From Angiostrongylus vasorum (lineage: Eukaryota; Nematoda; Chromadorea; Rhabditida; Metastrongylidae): DNA of 64,000 bases. Shown here piece by piece: positions 61,006 through 64,000 of the stretch (within the stretch, counting starts at the first letter, position 1; every line of letters starts with the position of its first letter). Under the pieces are notes generated by a model that was not told where the DNA came from, did no database searches, and saw nothing but the letters and a program-made list of their open reading frames with translations. A program made the translations under genes and the position numbers. The DNA lies in assembly GCA_018806985.1 (NCBI GenBank), contig JADANN010000462.1:2471501-2535500 (forward strand). Reading direction: 5' to 3'.

Positions 61006-61215
61006 CATCACATGTGTTATACAGTGGGGACCTTAGCACTTCTTGCATTCGATTTGTTCCCTCGCATCCACCATCCATTAAGGTCTTTGAACTTTCTGCG
61101 TGTGGCTTCGGTTGCAGCTTGAGGAATTTTTTCGTCTTGGTCACGTCTGTCCTTGAATGCTGGTTCAGTAAATTGTCCCTGAAGTCCTTAGATAGTTTTG
61201 ACATAGAGTTCCCAC
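61006..61215 (-). repeat. SINE family 2, antisense fragment
   Basis: CTTCTTGCATTCGATTTGTT, GTGTGGCTTCGGTTGCAGCT and TTGAATGCTGGTTCAGTA complement the family-2 tail. Confidence 0.6.
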
Positions 61216-62664
61216 GTGGATTAGAGTGAGTGATCTTGTTTTAGAGAAGGCTGATGCCGCTTTGTTGAACCCGAAGAGATAAGGAGCTTATTGGCTCGAA
61301 GCGGAGTCGAACAAATGAATGGGTAGATTAGAGCGTCCGTGGAATGAAAGGGATCACTACTACCATCGTCCCACACGCTCGCTACAGAGCGACCACAAAG
61401 TGCAAGCCCTAGTTCTCTCGGTTTCTCTCGGCAGTGTCTGCTAACTCTGCCGACGTATCACATCCATATCTTTCCATGGTGTTAATTTTGATAGTAATTT
61501 TCTCCACATTTTTTTCGTAATTTCCTGAAGGTCACACGCTCCACTAGACATTGCTCTTGATCAAACCACCATTTCGCGCCCATTTGAGATCGAACTATCT
61601 CACGCAACCATTCTGGTTTGTCTTTCAAGTTACCACCATTTTCCTCACAGAAAAAACAATCTTTGCTTCTATAATTCCCTAAGTATGCAATAGAACACTA
61701 GTCACTTTAAAGTTTATGATGTGAACTACCGTGTTTGCAAAAATTCTGCTCTTCCTCTGTCGGATTTTGACCACTATCGCTTGGTTCTCTGGCGTTAAAC
61801 ACTATTGTCACACGAATTCATCTACGACTCATGCATGCAACCCGCCACAAAGTTCAGCTCAATATCAATTTACTGCCCAGCCCATCAGAGTTATGAAAAT
61901 GATTTGTTTGATTTTACTTAAATAACACTTTCATATTCACTTATTTTATCACCATTCTATTCTCGAGTATGCCATATTATGGCTACTCTGCAAGGTGGGT
62001 AGGCCGGTCGCCTTCCGAAATGCAGCAGAATTCCGGTCCAGCACCTGAGCGCCGGCTCTTTATAATGTTGATGTCGACTCTGGTAGCTAAATGCTCTCAT
62101 GAGAGTGTTATGAGTACTGAGCGCACAGAGAAGTGGAAAAAATCAATCCCGTCCAGCATAGTGCTTCCATAGTCGGCTCAGGATGAGCCCCATGTGCGTT
62201 ATCGGCCCGCATCCTTCCGGACGGCCGGCGGGCGGCTGCCGGTGGCGCTGTCCCGTGGTCCGTCACGTTGTCGGTTTTACTGCTAATACCCAACTTGTTG
62301 TCGGAAACGCTACAAACATCCATTATAATACTGCAATTTGTGGCCATTTATTTCTCTCCTCCTCCTCCTCCTCCTCTTCCTACTCTTCCCATTTTTTCAT
62401 GCCACGTAAGGTCACTGTGTTGTCCTCGATTGATTCGATGCAATAATAGCACTCGTAGTAGCCTCACCAAGAATTCGTTTGTTTGCCAACATTTTGCTTT
62501 CATTCCGCATCGAACGTTCATATTTTACCAAGAAATCTCCGTACACCACTGTATCGACTCGTTCTCATTTTGGTTTATTACGATGACTCACAATCACAGT
62601 GACCGTCGCGTTGACGCCACGCATCTTTAAAAAACCATCTTTTTTCTGAACCATACAGATGAAA
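61216..62664. other. Unassigned sequence with one GC-rich ORF
   Basis: A minus-strand frame (62347-62108) starts with ATG and includes TAPPAAARRPSGRMRADNAH in a GC-rich strip around 62190-62260. It could be a first exon but has no partner. A (TCC)n run lies at 62353-62380. Confidence 0.3.
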
Positions 62665-62945
62665 GGGCGCGTGTGGCGCAGTGGTTGGAGGCGCCACTAC
62701 GACACACACGTGGAATCAATCCCCGCGCACGTGGCCCACCAAGCCTTCCATCCCTCCGGGGTCAGCAAATTGGTACCAGACTTATCTGGGAAGATAGAGC
62801 ACTGGCACGATACATCGATAGGCCACCGCAATTCATTGTAAAGGCCAGATGTGCATTCAATCACCTCCAACGATACTTAATGAAGTCGAATGCATGGTGC
62901 ATCCCTCAGGGATTGATCAACGCTGAGAGCTTTATCCTTTTTTTA
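62665..62945 (+). repeat. tRNA-derived SINE, family 1, copy 15
   Basis: One of the best copies: GGGCGCGTGTGGCGCAGTGG at the 5' end, CCTCCGGGGTCAGCAAATTG, GGGATTGATCAACGCTGAGA, and a T-rich end. Confidence 0.88.
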
Positions 62946-64000
62946 TATAGATGAAAGGAAAAATAAGGAAGAAAACAGTGAGTGATGCGGACACTAACAA
63001 TCACACAATTCAAACACATGGCACTACGAGTGGCCTCTGTGTTTCTCTATGCGTCCACCTACATTTTTGGGAAAGTTTTTTAAGTTTTCGGTACTCACCA
63101 CCTTCTGAAAATTTCCATTGCCTTTCCAATTTGTTGCTTTGATTTGTCCAGTACTCACACAAACCACTTCTATATTTGATGTTCATTCTTGTAATGCGTT
63201 CAGTAATATGGCATAGCAAACGTATGTCCCTTCATCTCAACTGATACGTCAGCTCAATCAGTTTTTTCGAGGGCTTCACAGCAATCAATTCAATTGTAGA
63301 TAAGTTCTGGCCTATAGTTGCCATCTTTGACTTGTCTTGACCACTCGCCCATCCCACGCCATCGCTCAGATCTACTTCTTCGAATCGGGATCGTCTTCGT
63401 CCAAACACCTGTTATCGCCACTCTTTTGGCGCTTGACCTAGTTTCAAGGGCCATTCTCGAGCGTATCACTTCAATTCCCACCGTCGGTTGTCGGTTTGAT
63501 ACGAGTTTTGATCGGACTTCAAGCACAGCCAACCCGTTCGTCTATCACTGCGACTTAGCTCCTACGGTTTGTTAAGAAACTCTTCCTATCCTTCACGATT
63601 TGAGTGTAAAGAAATCCGATATCTAACAAAAGAATCAACTTCCTAAATCTTTTTCAGTGTTACGTTTCCATTCATTTTCTGTCGGGTTTCTTCAAATTCG
63701 TGAATATGAACGATTCCGTTAGTTATAGCTTTTCGTTATATTTTTTTATCTTTCTGAGTCTCTGAAGCATCTCATTTGTTGAATGATCCTTGATATTTTT
63801 TGCGTTCTTTACCGTAATCGAAATAATACCTCCAATAGTTTTATATATTCTGCTAAAATTCTACTTTTTTACACTGATGCTATTTGCAGTGAATATTTAT
63901 GAGCGCTGACTAGTTGACCGAAAATGAAATTGGACATCGCTCATGCTTCCTCTTATGGGGATTGAACAGGTCTCTTGGGCTTAATAGTCCTCCATTCGAT
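62946..64000. other. Unassigned right end of the window
   Basis: AT-rich. Overlapping ORFs at 63290-63575 on both strands have no identifiable family. Confidence 0.35.

Noticed and set aside
1..64000. CRISPR arrays, bacterial operons or phage modules
   Set aside because: The many dispersed repeats are SINE/MITE/PLE copies, not regularly spaced; genes have spliceosomal introns.

Overview
The window looks like nuclear DNA of a nematode, most likely a strongylid (hookworm-like) worm. Genes have many short exons. Introns run from about 50 bp to several kb, with GT-AG borders and acceptors mostly of the TTTCAG or TNNNAG type. Much of the window is repeats: RTE-type LINEs, Penelope-like elements (PLEs), tRNA-derived SINEs and MITE-like elements. 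No bacterial operon, CRISPR array or prophage is visible. Four genes could be read exon by exon with matching splice phases. From recall, their C. elegans counterparts (pcbd-1, the AFG1L homologue C30F12.2, marc-6, asd-2) all lie on chromosome I; this was not checked here.

Layout. 1-620 is the 3' end of an RTE LINE. 2561-7702 (+) is pterin-4a-carbinolamine dehydratase, with a long repeat-filled intron. 9310-11904 (-) is the AFG1L/LACE1 mitochondrial ATPase in eight exons. 12775-18472 (+) is a complete 19-exon MARCH6/Doa10-type ER ubiquitin ligase of 937 aa. The ATPase and the ligase are head to head, about 0.9 kb apart. 19-22 kb holds SINEs and MITE-like elements. 22963-23756 (-) is an unrecognised multi-exon gene candidate. 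24-28.8 kb is repeats plus unassigned sequence. 28868-36367 (-) is a Quaking-type STAR/KH RNA-binding protein closest to ASD-2; its 5' exon or exons are unresolved and may lie as far as 42-43.7 kb. 44-64 kb is mainly repeats: SINEs, a GIY-YIG PLE fragment, foldback PLE copies, a second RTE with a recognisable FADD motif, and a decayed RTE, plus a few ORFs without identity.

The host genes are housekeeping or tissue regulators that act separately: pterin recycling, mitochondrial protein quality control, ER-associated degradation, and alternative splicing or mRNA control. They do not form an operon. The most original material is in the repeats: two tRNA-derived SINE families sharing one central core, three SINE pairs with facing tRNA heads, a composite TIR element with a tRNA-like interior, and PLE fragments joined as inverted repeats that carry hammerhead-ribozyme-like motifs.

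All exon borders were inferred by eye from splice signals, reading phase and recalled family similarity. No alignment, transcript or database search was run.
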